From positions 9,352-73,351 of the forward strand of contig SCFE01000063.1 of the NCBI GenBank assembly GCA_004352715.1: 64,000 nt of DNA, given 5' to 3'. The translations under genes were made by a program, and so were the position numbers. Below, piece by piece: positions 33,241 to 45,837 of the stretch. Positions within the stretch are counted from its first letter, which is position 1. The number at the start of each line of letters is the position of its first letter. A model generated the notes under the pieces. That model was not told the origin of the DNA. It ran no database searches and saw only the letters and a list, made by a program, of their open reading frames with translations. Source of the stretch: Hofstenia miamia. Its lineage: Eukaryota; Xenacoelomorpha; Acoela.

Positions 33241-33814
33241 ATGTTTTGTTTCTTTTCTTGCTACCAATCACGTAGTCTAACCGTTGCCTTAGATTGAGGT
33301 CCAATATAGTAAAATGAATACAAATAATACATGCAATCAATTAAACCAATTAAACAGTTGCATTCATTATATTTAATAGTTATGTATTCAAATTCCGTTA
33401 CAAACATCTAAATGTTAACAATAAACATAACTTTTACATTGTGTAATAATGTACATGGTTTGGTAGAACCTCATAATCTTTGAAAATGTAAAAAACTTTT
33501 GTGTATGAATTTTTTAGGTTATTATACAACATTTGAAACATTCCAGAAACATTTAATATTTGTACTGATGAGCAAAACACACTTAATTATGTAATTTGAG
33601 TTCAAACATTCTATGTTTAATATCGAAACAGTTCGTTTTTTAATGAAAAAGGCAAATTTGAAGTTATTTTTGATGACGTCATCGTAGATTATTCATATGT
33701 TAGTTACTAGCTACTCTTGATAAATTCAAAAAAACTTATTAATGGCTTAACACACCAAATTATGTAATTTTAGTTCAAAATTTCTATATTAATTTTGCAA
33801 ATATACCGTTTTTT

Positions 33815-33815
33815 N
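33815..33815. other. Single-N join between overlapping repeats
   Basis: Sequence after the N (33816 onward) repeats 32548 onward for more than 1.2 kb with a few percent differences. This looks like the overlapping ends of two contigs, possibly alternative haplotypes, that were not merged. Confidence 0.75.
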
Positions 33816-36800
33816 TATAAATTGATTAATTCGTAATCCAAATCCAGGTGAGTACTTTAAAAATTGCACTTATAATTTATTACGTGAACGTGTCTGCTAT
33901 GAGTCACACCCCATTAATTAATAGACAAATCACCCAATCATGACTCATATATTTGGGTCAAAAACGTAGTGCAAATAAACAACATTGTGATGACGTCATC
34001 ACTCATTTTCAATATATTAAGAAGCCAGTAAACTCTCATGATACATTTAATATTTGTACTGATGAGCAAAACACACTTAATTATGTAATTTGAGTTCAAA
34101 CATTCTATGTTTAATATCGAAACAGTTCGTTTTTTAATGAAAAAGGCAAATTTGAAGTTATTTTTGATGACGTCATCGTAGATTATTCATATGTTAGTTA
34201 CTAGCTACTCTTGATAAATTCAAAAAATCGTATTAATGGCTTAACACACCAAATTATGTAATTTTAGTTCAAAATTTCTATATTAATTTTGCAAATATAC
34301 CGTTTTTTCATGAACAAAGCAAAATTTGGGGTATTTTTCATGACGTCATCTTCAAGCTTGAGGTTGAACCCCTACATGACCTTCAAATTTTCTGAAACTT
34401 AAAATATAATGTTTTTAGACCAAGTGGCACAATAAAATCACCCAATGAAGGTTTTATGTCAATTTCTTTAAAATCATGGGGCGTTTGATGCACCCTAATG
34501 CGCGTAAATGTTTCGTTTCTTTTCTTGCTACCAATCACGTAGTCTAACCGTGGCCTTAGATTGAGGTCCAATATAGTAAAATGAATACAAATTATACATG
34601 CAATCAATTAAACCAATTAAACAGTTGCATTCATTATATTTAATAGTTATGTATTCAAATTCCGTTACAAACATCTAAATGTTAACAATAAACATAACTT
34701 TTACATTGTGTAATAATGTACATGGTTTGGTAGAACCTCATAATCTTTGAAAATGTAAAAAACTTTTGTGTATGAATTTTTTAGGTTATTATACAACATT
34801 TGAAACATTCCAGAAACATTTAATATTTGTACTGATGAGCAAAACACACTTAATTATGTAATTTGAGTTCAAACATTCTATGTTTAATATCGAAACAGTT
34901 CGTTTTTTAATGAAAAAGGCAAATTTGAAGTTATTTTTGATGACGTCATCGTAGATTATTCATATGTTAGTTACTAGCTACTCTTGATAAATTCAAAAAA
35001 ACTTATTAATGGCTTAACACACCAAATTATGTAATTTTAGTTCAAAATTTCTATATTAATTTTGCAAATATACCGTTTTTTCATGAACAAAGCAAAATTT
35101 GGGGTATTTTTCATGACGTCATCTTCAAGCTTGAGGTTGAACCCCTACATGACCTTCAAATTTTCTGAAACTTAAAATATAATGTTTTTAGACCAAGTGG
35201 CACAATAAAATCACCCAATGAAGGTTTTATGTCAATTTCTTTAAAATCATGGGGCGTTTGATGCACCCTAATGCGCGTAAATGTTTCGTTTCTTTTCTTG
35301 CTACCAATCACGTAGTCTAACCGTGGCCTTAGATTGAGGTCCAATATAGTAAAATGAATACAAATTATACATGCAATCAATTAAACCAATTAAACAGTTG
35401 CATTCATTATATTTAATAGTTATGTATTCAAATTCCGTTACAAACATCTAAATGTTAACAATAAACATAACTTTTACATTGTGTAATAATGTACATGGTT
35501 TGGTAGTACCTCAGAATCTTTGAAAATGTAAAAAACTTTTGTGTATGAATTTTTTAGGTTATTATACAACATTTGAAACATTCCAGAAACATATTAGCTA
35601 AAATTAATTTTTTCGATTCACCTAATGGTTATCCCTGTTGTAACAAAACCTCTCAAAATTCAGTTCTAACTACATACTGGTCATATCATATGTACGTTAG
35701 AGGTTTGTGCTTCTAACGAACATCAAAATGGAATTATGACTTAAAATTCAGAGTAAAAAGATACAAGGATTCCGCTTCTGATACAAATGAACAGCTTTAC
35801 TAAAAAGTCAATTTTTTTGAGTGACCTCTAAATGTTGGCTAAGTGCCTCCGAATTTCACATGTCGCGTTTTTATGAAAAAATGAAAAAAATTAAGCATGT
35901 GGAGCCGAATTTAGAGAATTTTCCTTTATGGCGTAGACCATATTTGGAATTTTGAGAAGTTTACAAAGCGCAAGTTAGCATTTCGGCATTAAGAAAACTT
36001 CTAGACTATATTTACATTGATATATTAGAAATATCCACATAACTGAAAAAATACTTTCTAAAACATTTTTAAATTCACATATTCTCTATTAAAAAATTAT
36101 TGAAGTTTCTATATAAAAAAATTATTTGGTCGCACATTTGCGCCTTGCACACTTTTTTAAAAATTCTCTTGTAATCATAAAAAAACGCATGAGCATGTAA
36201 ATATGCAATTTTATAATGATTAGCTCGTAAATCTCTAGAACAAGTGTCACGTAAACATTTTACGTGCGTAGTTTTATTCGCGAAATGTTATGTTGTTATT
36301 ACTTTTTCCACATCAGGGAAATGTATCAACGTTAATAGGCGCGTAAATACATTATAAATGGCATCGATTTAACTAGTAGGTATTACATTTCATAGTACAT
36401 AAAGCTTCTAACATAAATAAAATGCATTAAATACTGAAGTCTCATTCACATGATAGTACGAACCAGTTGTTTTGCACCTAAGTACATTGAGTTCAATAAA
36501 TTACTGAGTTTTTACTCTAATTGATAATTTATCCTGCACTAGAGCTAAATGGCTAGTCAGGCCCAAGTTTTCACAATTTAACATGTTCGAAATTCTTATA
36601 CCAATTGAATGTATAACTTAAGGCAAAAGCACATGTTAGTGTAGGTGGGTAAAAAAACAAAATCGTTATGAGAAAAGCAGTGCTTTAAAGTAGATGATAA
36701 TATCAAATATGTAAATTCAAAAGTGTAGAAATTATGCAAATTTCGTGAAAGTCGCAATTTTGTGAAAATTATATCAAAAGAAATGTCAACGAAGACGAAG

Positions 36801-38859
36801 CTAAGAATCATTTCGTCCATTTAGTGTACTAGTAAAGGAAAGAAATTTTTTCTAAACTAAATCTGGCTTCTTGCCTTTCTTAAGTTAGATAATTGTTCTT
36901 TAAATATATTTTTTTAATTAAGGTGTTTGTACAAAGCGCAAGGCTGTGAATTATGCAAACGTTTTTTTCAAATTTGTTGTTTCTGATAAAAAAATCATTG
37001 TACATCAAACATTAATTATAATTACATTGCCATAATTTAAAAGTTACAAAAGTGCATAATTTTTGAGAAATTTTATTTATATTCAATGACGTTATTCAGA
37101 AATTTTCTTCTTTAAGTAGTAAACAATTAGATGTGAAACTTTCATATCCATAATTATTCTAGTTGAACGAATTGTCGCACTTGGTTGACGTTTAAAAATT
37201 GTGATAGATATTATATTGCAAAATTTCAAATAGAGTGGACAAAGCCCAAGTTGGCGGGTTTTTGAAAAATATATATATATAATAAAACAACCAAAAATAA
37301 CTATATATTTTGACGAAAGTGCGAATGCTGGCAAATTTAATTTTTGTTTCTGATGTGCAGTTGTAGTTAAGCGAAGTGAATTTTTGAAACCAAAGCAAGC
37401 GCTAATGCACATTATCATAATTTAACCCCGTTTTGTTAACAATAAACAACCTGTCACTACCTACATATAGATAACCGCTCAAGACAGTTGTAGACTGCTT
37501 TGATTGTTTTGTTAATTTGTGCAGCTTTATGACCCCAGCATGCCTGTGAAATTGCATGAGCATTACACACACGTTCAATAGTGAAACTTTATGTAAAGCT
37601 ACTAATACCGCAAACATTAGTTGCCAATCGTAGTTGACAAAGAAATTTTGCAGTTTTGTTTTCATTGACCGGAAATCCATATTTAAAAATTATTGGTAGA
37701 TAACTACTTCATTCCATCATTTCAAGTGGGGATTTCTATTTGTATGACAAATACATCTTCGTATTTGGAGGGGAATCGCTCCATAGGAAACCACCTGTTC
37801 AACGCTTTTGTTAAATATCTAAACATTTGTTACAACATTAACACAATCAAATTCAACATAAAATTATTCACATAGTTTTTTTCACTAAAAGTTGAAATAT
37901 CGTATTTCTAAGTTTTTTTCAGATATTTATACCAATTTGTAAGATTTAGCATATATATGTATTATATACCTATGAGTTGCGAATGTTCTGTATACATTCG
38001 ACCTGTTTTTGTGACAGATCCTTCAATATTTGAATCTACTTTACAAAATATTAAATGAATATTTTGCAACATCTTTTATCCTGTCATTTAGTTTAAATAT
38101 TTTAAAAATTTTCAAATTTTGAGGGTGTGCTTAGTTATTTAAGAGTTAAATTTTAAATCAAAATATCCTGTAGCTCATTGAAATCTGTCTAATTTTGTTT
38201 AGGCGTCCACAAATGCATTATTTTTGTTCTAAGAACTTTTTATGATGAGTTCGCTTACAAATAGTTCCTCCGACATATTTGCAACAAAAATTATATAGCT
38301 TTTGAAGTATTTTAATTGTTACTATCAGGATCTAAGTTATTTGAGATGTTGCGGTCTGTTAAGCCTTTATTTTTCTTGAACTTTAAAACCCAAATATTAT
38401 CAGGGTCATTTTTCAACCCATGAATTTGTTTAAGTAAAAGGATTTCGACTAAACTCTATTGACATTTTTTATGGAAAACTTTTAAATTGTTTGGGAAAAG
38501 TTTAAAAGTTTTATAGCATCAGTTTTTCACTTGAATTAATTAGGTTTTCAGAATGATTAAAATAATTTAATATTAAATATTTGCATGCTTTTTAACTTTA
38601 GGCCTATAATTTTATTGTTCACTTGACGTTTTTTAATTCATGGTGTCGCTAATATTTATTGTATTTGCATATACTTTTTCGGTATTAACACGGTAACAAC
38701 TACTTTTGCACTTTATTCGCATCGCATTATGGCAAATGGTAATTTTATCAATTAAAAGTGACAATTGCATGCCGTTTACAGCTACGATTGTTTCTGACAA
38801 AATTAAATTGTAGTTTATGATTAACAGAATTTATTCGACTTTTGCAATGATATATTTAG

Positions 38860-39759
38860 GAACGCATCATGACGCACGCCTATGGGGAAAGTCCTTCTTC
38901 CTCTGGCAAGATGTTCAAAAATGCCCAATTTTTAGTTTTTGTCAATCGCATTTTGGCATTAATTGCTGCCGCGCTCATTTTGTCATTTCAAAATCTTCTA
39001 CATCATAATCCAGCTCCTTTTTTCAAATACTCCTTCTGTTCACTGTCCAATGTTGCCAGTAGTTGGTGTCAATATGAAGCGCTAAAGTTTGTGAGTTTTC
39101 CCACCCAAGTGATAGCTAAAGCTTCGAAGGTAATTCCAGTAATGATCATGGGTAAAGTGGTGTCGCGTACTACATATGAGAATTACCAGTACATCACTGC
39201 TGTTTTAATATCACTGGGGATGACAATCTTTTTCTTTTATCAGGGCTTCAATGACAAAAAAACCTCAGAGACGACTACACTGTCTGGTATCATTATTCTT
39301 ATTGGTTACATGACCTTTGATAGTTTCACTTCAAATTGGCAAAGTTCACTGTTTAAAACTTATAAAATGAACTCATTTCAAATGATGTTTGGTGTCAATG
39401 TTTTCTCTTCCTTGTTCACATTTGTCAGTTTGATTATAAATCAAGAACTTGGTTCATGTATAGAATTTCTCCTTAATTACCCATTATTTCTTTGGCATTG
39501 TATTATTTTGTCCATTTGTTCCGCAACTGGACAATTGTTCATTTTTAAAACAATTTCAGAATTTGGTCCCGTTGTCTTTACTATAATCATGACTCTGCGA
39601 CAAATGCTTGCCATTCTTTTGTCGTGTGTTATTTATATGCATCCCATTACTTTTGGTGGTACTATTGGTGCTGTGATAGTCTTCGCAGCATTGTTTTTTG
39701 ATGTATATTGCAAGCAAAGAAAGAATTCATATTCTGTGAGGACTACGACAAGATTGTAA
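38860..39759 (+). CDS. SLC35B2: Golgi PAPS transporter 1 (SLC35B2/slalom), exon 3
   Basis: Final, largest exon: acceptor ATATTTAG at 38852-38859, stop TAA at 39757-39759. With exons 1 and 2 it gives a 409-residue protein, close to the usual ~430. The family imports 3'-phosphoadenosine 5'-phosphosulfate into the Golgi lumen in exchange for adenosine phosphates, feeding sulfotransferases that act on glycosaminoglycans and other glycans. It is a multi-pass membrane protein. Diagnostic segments are 'ERIMTHAYG', 'ASSWCQYEALKFVSFPTQVI' followed by 'AKASKVIPVMIMGK', 'TTLSGIIILIGYMTFDSFTS', 'QMMFGVNVFSSLFTF', 'ICSATGQLFIFKTISEFGPV' and 'FTIIMTLRQMLAILLSC'. All exon junctions are in phase with no internal stops, so the gene is probably functional despite the transposon-filled intron. 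SLC35B3 is the main alternative. The length and overall match favour B2. Confidence 0.95.
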   Translation, partial: ERIMTHAYGESPSSSGKMFKNAQFLVFVNRILALIAAALILSFQNLLHHNPAPFFKYSFCSLSNVASSWCQYEALKFVSFPTQVIAKASKVIPVMIMGKVVSRTTYENYQYITAVLISLGMTIFFFYQGFNDKKTSETTTLSGIIILIGYMTFDSFTSNWQSSLFKTYKMNSFQMMFGVNVFSSLFTFVSLIINQELGSCIEFLLNYPLFLWHCIILSICSATGQLFIFKTISEFGPVVFTIIMTLRQMLAILLSCVIYMHPITFGGTIGAVIVFAALFFDVYCKQRKNSYSVRTTTRL

Positions 39760-41864
39760 TTAGAGAAATTTCTACTTGGTTTAAGGTCATACATTTTGTA
39801 AAAAAAAATAATTTGTATAGGGTAAATGTCTATATTTAATTTTGTTAATTGTACATTTAGATATATTTTATTTAGGATATTTTTTGATGTTGATTGTTAT
39901 TTAATTTAAACTTTTATATGCTTTAAATTATCAAATGTTCTCCCTTTTAAGAAAATGAACTTCTATATTCGTGCAAGCACTTACAGCGAAGTTTGGATCA
40001 CAGGGCATAATAACAAAGCACTTAAAAATATGTCTGAGTGTACCTACAGAGATGGAACATTCTGTCAAACATAAAATGGAGTCATTTCACGAAATTGTAA
40101 TTTTCTTAGTTTTTCAAAACTTTAGTTTTAGTTTTCATCCCATTACCGTCATGATGTAATTCCGTATATAAAATTCAATGAAAATGTCTTTCAAACCTAC
40201 ATTTTTACATACGGAATGACCTCAAGCCAATGAAACACAGGAATGGGATTCAAATTTAAACTTATTTTTTGCAAAAAATATAAAGTTTTAAAAGCCAGTA
40301 CACACTTTAAATAACTTTTTTAGACGTTATGGTAAAATTTGAAAAAGGAAAATTAAAATTTTGTTAAATGACTCCCTTAATTTACGGAAAGCTTCTCTTC
40401 TAGCAATATAGTTTTCCACAAGTGAGAACAATGTAACAGCATGTTTGCAATAAGTAATAGTTGTTTGCTTGAATTTAATGAAGAGTTTTAGATTCAATTT
40501 TGCTCAATTGACTGAAATGACATGATAAATGAGCTTCTTTGTTACTTAGGTGACAGCCATTTTAGGCTATGTCTTTTATTGAAACCTGTTGTAATAATTT
40601 GTCACTAATTTATTATTCATAAGTCACCCATCAACACTAAAACTTGTTATATAGCCATGTCTTTGGTATAGAAATTCAATCTGTTTTGTTTACTGTAAGC
40701 TTAGGAAGCCTACCGGTTCGTACACTATATACGCCTTTTCAACAATGCCACTGTGTGAAATGTGGACTGTCTACGCTTTTCAATCTCAAGGCTTAACTTT
40801 TGACACTTATTGATTATTTAGTTATGGTGCTAGGTATGTGAAAAAACCAACAAATGATATTAAGTTTCTTAAAATACACATATTTTTACAATAACTTTAG
40901 TAGATTCAGTTTTTATTTATGCTTATCTTTTTGTTTAAGCTTTGTTTCCTTAACAAAATTCAGGGCTAAAGAAATTTGGCGATTTGATTACATTCTTAGC
41001 GTTTGGGCATTGAATTTTTCTAGATTAATAAACGTCTTGTTTAATTAGTTAGAAATTTCATAATCATCAGTAATTATTTTTCCGTATCATTTTTAATAGC
41101 ACTCATAGTTTGATTTCGATTTCTTACTATTGCTGATCTCACGAATTAGCTTCCATTTTGCTTTCTAAGTATTCGTTGTATGCTTTGCAATTTTCAATGC
41201 TGGAAGAATTTCTTGCTTTTTATACGCAGCAAAATTATTGAGTTTCAGAATTTTAAAATTTCTAAATGTGATTTTTTTTCCACTAATCAATGCTTTACAT
41301 GTTTTGGTTATCCGACATTTATTATGTGGAGATTTGTTTTAATTGCTTTTGGAAATTTAAGTGCTTTATAACTTTCTTTCTTGGCAAAATTTATTGAAAT
41401 ATATTTCAAGAATGTCTAAAAGATTTTCAACATCGTAGTTGAATTTGTTGCAGAATACACTGGAAACCAATTTTCTGAAGTGTGCCAATTTAAAATGATT
41501 TATTTTCAGTAGCCTTTTCGCGGGTTTTTATCAATTTCATAAAATTTTTAGTAGACGAATCACATTTAGAAAACTCGACTGATGTAATGCAATGTTCGGA
41601 TGAATAAAAATTATAATATGCATTATTTGTTTCACAAAGCACAATGTAATAAATTAATATGCAATTCTAGTCGGCAATGTTTCATTAGTGAAATTTAAAT
41701 TAAAGCACTTAAGAGTAGGTCAATTTTGCAGTGTTCATTAGTGTTAAAATAATTTAGATTAGTTTCCAAGCAGCATTAAATGGTCATTACCTACTAATAG
41801 ACCTAACTTAAGATAAAACATAAACGCATGTAAGATGTTTATTTTCATTAAATTTCCAAAACAT
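39760..41864. other. 3' flank of SLC35B2, no further gene seen
   Basis: AT-rich sequence. It begins with the 3' UTR of the transporter; no clear polyadenylation site could be fixed. ORFs here are short and unrecognised. Confidence 0.55.
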
Positions 41865-42308
41865 TCTTCTATTTTCTAGAACTAACTATTATTACTAATA
41901 TCAGGCATCGAGATTAATCTCCGTCTTTTCAAATGTGATATTTACGAATATTCAGAATTCTCAAATACTCAATGAATTTAAAGCATTCGTTTAAATATTT
42001 TTACATAAATTTTCAGAATCTTTCAATAAAATTACGAATTTAGATATTTAGTTTCTGAACTGGGTGCAAATTTCTTAGTCATTCATTAATTCTTAATGAC
42101 AGAATCCAACCTTTCATTTAAGACAGATATAGTGAAAGACTCAACTTTTAAAGTCTTTGGGTTGAAATTCGAAATTCAAATAACAATTTTAAAAAGCCAG
42201 TTTTTGAATATCTCCTATTGTCCAAATATAATTTATACAAATAGTTTTTTTCTTACAAATGGAAAATGAATTTTCTACTGCACTGAGTTATTATACAAAC
42301 AAAATGGG
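41865..42308 (+). pseudogene. Diverged relic of the LINE at 44898-49301 (ORF2 N-terminal/endonuclease)
   Basis: Follows 46081-46665 in collinear pieces: 'catcgagattaatc', 'acataaattttcagaatct', 'gacagatatag', 'tcttacaaatgg' and 'gaattttctactgc'. Many substitutions and stops make it an old copy of the same family. Confidence 0.8.
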
Positions 42309-43012
42309 CTTCGCCAGAATTTTTTTCTCCAGGGGGCCAAATCAATTTATCTAATATTAATAGCATTTACAGTCATTTAAGATATCCTTATATTGCCGGT
42401 AACTAGCAATCATCGAGCCCTAATTGATTTCGATACTTTCTCAAATATCAATAGAAATAATATATTCTGGATAAATTATAAATATTTAAACGTGTTTTAT
42501 ACATGTATAAAAGTTCATGTAGATTCTAAGAATGAGATGGTATTACTGAAACAGTTTTCCTCTTTTTACCAACAAAGCAATTTATCCTGGCATCAATGTC
42601 TAATGGAAATGATCGATGCATATGTAGCTGAGTAAGAACATTAAACATTTCATCAGTGGTTATTGATAGCAGGTGTAACATCAAAATTTAAATGCAGAAT
42701 AATTTAAATGGGGAATAAACTCAATTAGTAACAAAAATCAAGATGAAATAAGGTGTAAATACTATCTAAAATCATTTGAAGCTCTTCAAAATAATAGATA
42801 TTTATTGATATTTTGGAAAAGACAATCGAATATTTTTAATCAATTAAATCAAAGAACAAAAATGTTTGGTAAAACAAAGAAAATTAATGAAGAATGGATT
42901 CGTGAATTTTATAATTTCGCAATAGAACAAATTGGACTACAGTACAAGAAATAAAAAAATTATACACTATTTAAAAAGATCAAAAACATGAATGTAGGAA
43001 AAAATATCAATT
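42309..43012. other. Unassigned AT-rich segment
   Basis: Two coding-like stretches without a recognised family: 42393-42635 (80 codons) and an open run at about 42740-42950 ('MFGKTKKINEEWIREFYNF' and neighbours). Either could be a transposon remnant. Confidence 0.35.
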
Positions 43013-44340
43013 ATCTGACTAGTTTTAGAATATAATGTACGACTCAAGAACAATAAATGAAGCATATATGTTAATTTATGTGTAGTTTACAAATGTAACT
43101 AAGAAACAAAACAATTACTGTGACAACAAAACTCATATGAAGAAATATGCATTATTTATTTTCTTAAGTTTATAAACTTAATCCGGGGTGTCTGAGAAAG
43201 GTAATGAGACTGGCAACAATGCGGGCGATCTGGCAACGTTGTGTCTACCGCTCTGCACTGACTGGTTTGTGTGTTGCTTATAATTCCTCAGTGCACCTTT
43301 TTAACTCGGTAGCCCAAACATTAGTTTTGACAGCGCCATCAGGAAAATAAATCTTTGCGTTAAACTTGGTGAATCTGCGATTGCAACATTTGAAAAGTTG
43401 ACACAGGCCTATGGGGAGCATTGCTTATCAAGAGCACACGTTTTTCGCTGGCACAACTCATTTTTAGAAGACAGAGAAGTTCGCTCGGAGAGACCTTCAA
43501 CTTCAACAATGGGGGAAAACGTTGAACGTCATTTAACAATAAGGATGATCAGTGAACAGTTAAATTAAAACACTAACAATTTTAACAAGCGAAAGATTTG
43601 TCCAAACTGGTACCGAAACTCCTTCTGAATCCACCAACAAAACTACTCAAGTAACATCAGAAATTAATCATACGCCGTCTCAAACACAAAAGAAGATACA
43701 ACGCCCGAAACACTTGAGAGCAGAAGCTGAATTTCTTGCCAACGGATCATCAATGTACCGTCATCTGAAAGTTCCGGGATTACTAAGAACCTCTGCATGT
43801 GTTCATTCGTATCCGGGAGCCACCATTGAAGACATAGCTGGTTTAATTCCGCTTTAACCCGAATCGAGTAATATAAAGAGAATTCTCATTACAATAAGAA
43901 GAAACGACTTAATGCAAAAGAAAGATTTTACAGATAAGTATAAGAAATTGATTAATGTTATTAAAACTAAATTTAGTTCAGCTAAAGTTTTCCTTGGTGA
44001 AGTTGCTCCTTTTCCTAAGGACGAGGTGTTAAACAAGAAATCCGCTGAACTAAATTTAATTATTAAACAAAACGTCAAGCTGTTAAATTATACCGTTTTC
44101 GACAACTCTAACTGTTTTTATTTAGGATCTTCTGTTGATAGAAGTTTATTCACGAAAAATGGAATCCACTACACTAAACAAGGTTATGCAACGCTTGCAC
44201 GCTCCATCAAATTCTTTTTTAACACGCCGCCGAACCGCGTATTTAATCAGCGATTACGTGATGAAAAGACCTACACCGCCAGCTCGAAATCTTTTATCTT
44301 ACCGTTTCCGCCTCAACACCGGTTCTCAAACGCACGCCAA
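43013..44340 (+). repeat. Duplicate of 44342-45669 (probable assembly duplication)
   Basis: The block before the single N at 44341 is repeated after it at an offset of 1329 bp, with no difference that I noticed. It holds the mariner 5' part and the LINE ORF1 segment up to 'cgcacgccaa'. Exact identity ending at an N suggests unmerged contig ends rather than a recent genomic duplication. Confidence 0.85.
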
Positions 44341-44514
44341 NATCTGACTAGTTTTAGAATATAATGTACGACTCAAGAACAATAAATGAAGCATATATGT
44401 TAATTTATGTGTAGTTTACAAATGTAACTAAGAAACAAAACAATTACTGTGACAACAAAACTCATATGAAGAAATATGCATTATTTATTTTCTTAAGTTT
44501 ATAAACTTAATCCG

Positions 44515-44897
44515 GGGTGTCTGAGAAAGGTAATGAGACTGGCAACAATGCGGGCGATCTGGCAACGTTGTGTCTACCGCTCTGCACTGACTGGTTTGTG
44601 TGTTGCTTATAATTCCTCAGTGCACCTTTTTAACTCGGTAGCCCAAACATTAGTTTTGACAGCGCCATCAGGAAAATAAATCTTTGCGTTAAACTTGGTG
44701 AATCTGCGATTGCAACATTTGAAAAGTTGACACAGGCCTATGGGGAGCATTGCTTATCAAGAGCACACGTTTTTCGCTGGCACAACTCATTTTTAGAAGA
44801 CAGAGAAGTTCGCTCGGAGAGACCTTCAACTTCAACAATGGGGGAAAACGTTGAACGTCATTTAACAATAAGGATGATCAGTGAACAGTTAAATTAA
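44515..44897 (+). pseudogene. mariner 5' part: left TIR and transposase N-terminus
   Basis: Left end 'gggtgtctgagaaaggtaat' pairs with the right end at 49757-49780. The coding part gives 'CVKLGESAIATFEKLTQAYG', 'LSRAHVFRWHNSF', 'RSERPSTSTMGENVE' and 'TIRMISEQLN', the helix-turn-helix DNA-binding region of mariner transposases (binds the TIRs). The frame stops where the LINE begins. The same sequence is present at 43186-43568 in the duplicated block. Confidence 0.9.
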
Positions 44898-45837
44898 AAC
44901 ACTAACAATTTTAACAAGCGAAAGATTTGTCCAAACTGGTACCGAAACTCCTTCTGAATCCACCAACAAAACTACTCAAGTAACATCAGAAATTAATCAT
45001 ACGCCGTCTCAAACACAAAAGAAGATACAACGCCCGAAACACTTGAGAGCAGAAGCTGAATTTCTTGCCAACGGATCATCAATGTACCGTCATCTGAAAG
45101 TTCCGGGATTACTAAGAACCTCTGCATGTGTTCATTCGTATCCGGGAGCCACCATTGAAGACATAGCTGGTTTAATTCCGCTTTAACCCGAATCGAGTAA
45201 TATAAAGAGAATTCTCATTACAATAAGAAGAAACGACTTAATGCAAAAGAAAGATTTTACAGATAAGTATAAGAAATTGATTAATGTTATTAAAACTAAA
45301 TTTAGTTCAGCTAAAGTTTTCCTTGGTGAAGTTGCTCCTTTTCCTAAGGACGAGGTGTTAAACAAGAAATCCGCTGAACTAAATTTAATTATTAAACAAA
45401 ACGTCAAGCTGTTAAATTATACCGTTTTCGACAACTCTAACTGTTTTTATTTAGGATCTTCTGTTGATAGAAGTTTATTCACGAAAAATGGAATCCACTA
45501 CACTAAACAAGGTTATGCAACGCTTGCACGCTCCATCAAATTCTTTTTTAACACGCCGCCGAACCGCGTATTTAATCAGCGATTACGTGATGAAAAGACC
45601 TACACCGCCAGCTCGAAATCTTTTATCTTACCGTTTCCGCCTCAACACCGGTTCTCAAACGCACGCCAACCATTTTTACAAACGCCGCCCAACACCTTTG
45701 AACAATCCCCGCCAAAACATGCCTTACTTTCACCGCCAATAAACATGCGACGAAGTTATGCCGACGTTCTCTCAACACCACCGCCGTTATCACCCGCCGA
45801 GGTTCAGAGGATTAGAAACTTTCTTAGACTTTTCTAA
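44898..45837 (+). pseudogene. LINE ORF1 with SGNH/esterase-like domain
   Basis: 5'-truncated ORF1 of a CR1/L2-like LINE, with one in-frame TAA near 45184. An SGNH-hydrolase-like layout is visible: 'FLANGSSMYRHLKVPG' and 'VHSYPGATIEDIAG' (block I; GDS reads GSS), 'RILITIRRNDLMQKKDF' (block III; GxND reads RRND), 'KVFLGEVAPFPKDE', and 'TKNGIHYTKQGYATLARSIK' (block V; D-x-x-H reads NGIH). A Pro-rich tail ends at TAA 45835-45837, which overlaps the ORF2 ATG. Such ORF1 esterase domains are known in CR1-type elements; here the catalytic residues look partly lost. Copied at 43569-44340 in the duplicated block. Confidence 0.8.

Larger units (their letters stand above)
32778..35590 (+). repeat. Tandemly repeated right end of the long-TIR transposon (unit ~771 bp)
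   Basis: The unit starts 'atttaatatttgtactgatg' and ends 'tttgaaacattccagaaac'. Units occur at 32778-33548, 33549-33814 (cut by the N), 34046-34816 and 34817-35590. Each full unit contains a complete right inverted repeat with several TGACGTCA palindromes. Three identical or near-identical 74-codon minus-strand ORFs inside the units are products of the repeat. Confidence 0.85.
24459..38859 (+). other. Intron 2 of SLC35B2 (14.4 kb), filled with transposons
   Basis: Bounded by GTTAGC and ATATTTAG. It holds a LINE 3' fragment, three minus-strand transposase copies, tandemly repeated transposon ends and (TA)n runs. The last 3.3 kb (35590-38859) is AT-rich with no recognisable gene. A motif like ACAAAGCSCAAG recurs at about 35966, 36931 and 37240. 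Confidence 0.85.

Noticed and set aside
33116-35380. Three 74-codon minus-strand ORFs, identical or nearly so (33116, 34383, 35156)
   Set aside because: They lie in the tandemly repeated transposon end (terminal inverted repeat), so identity comes from the DNA repeat; no protein family is recognisable.
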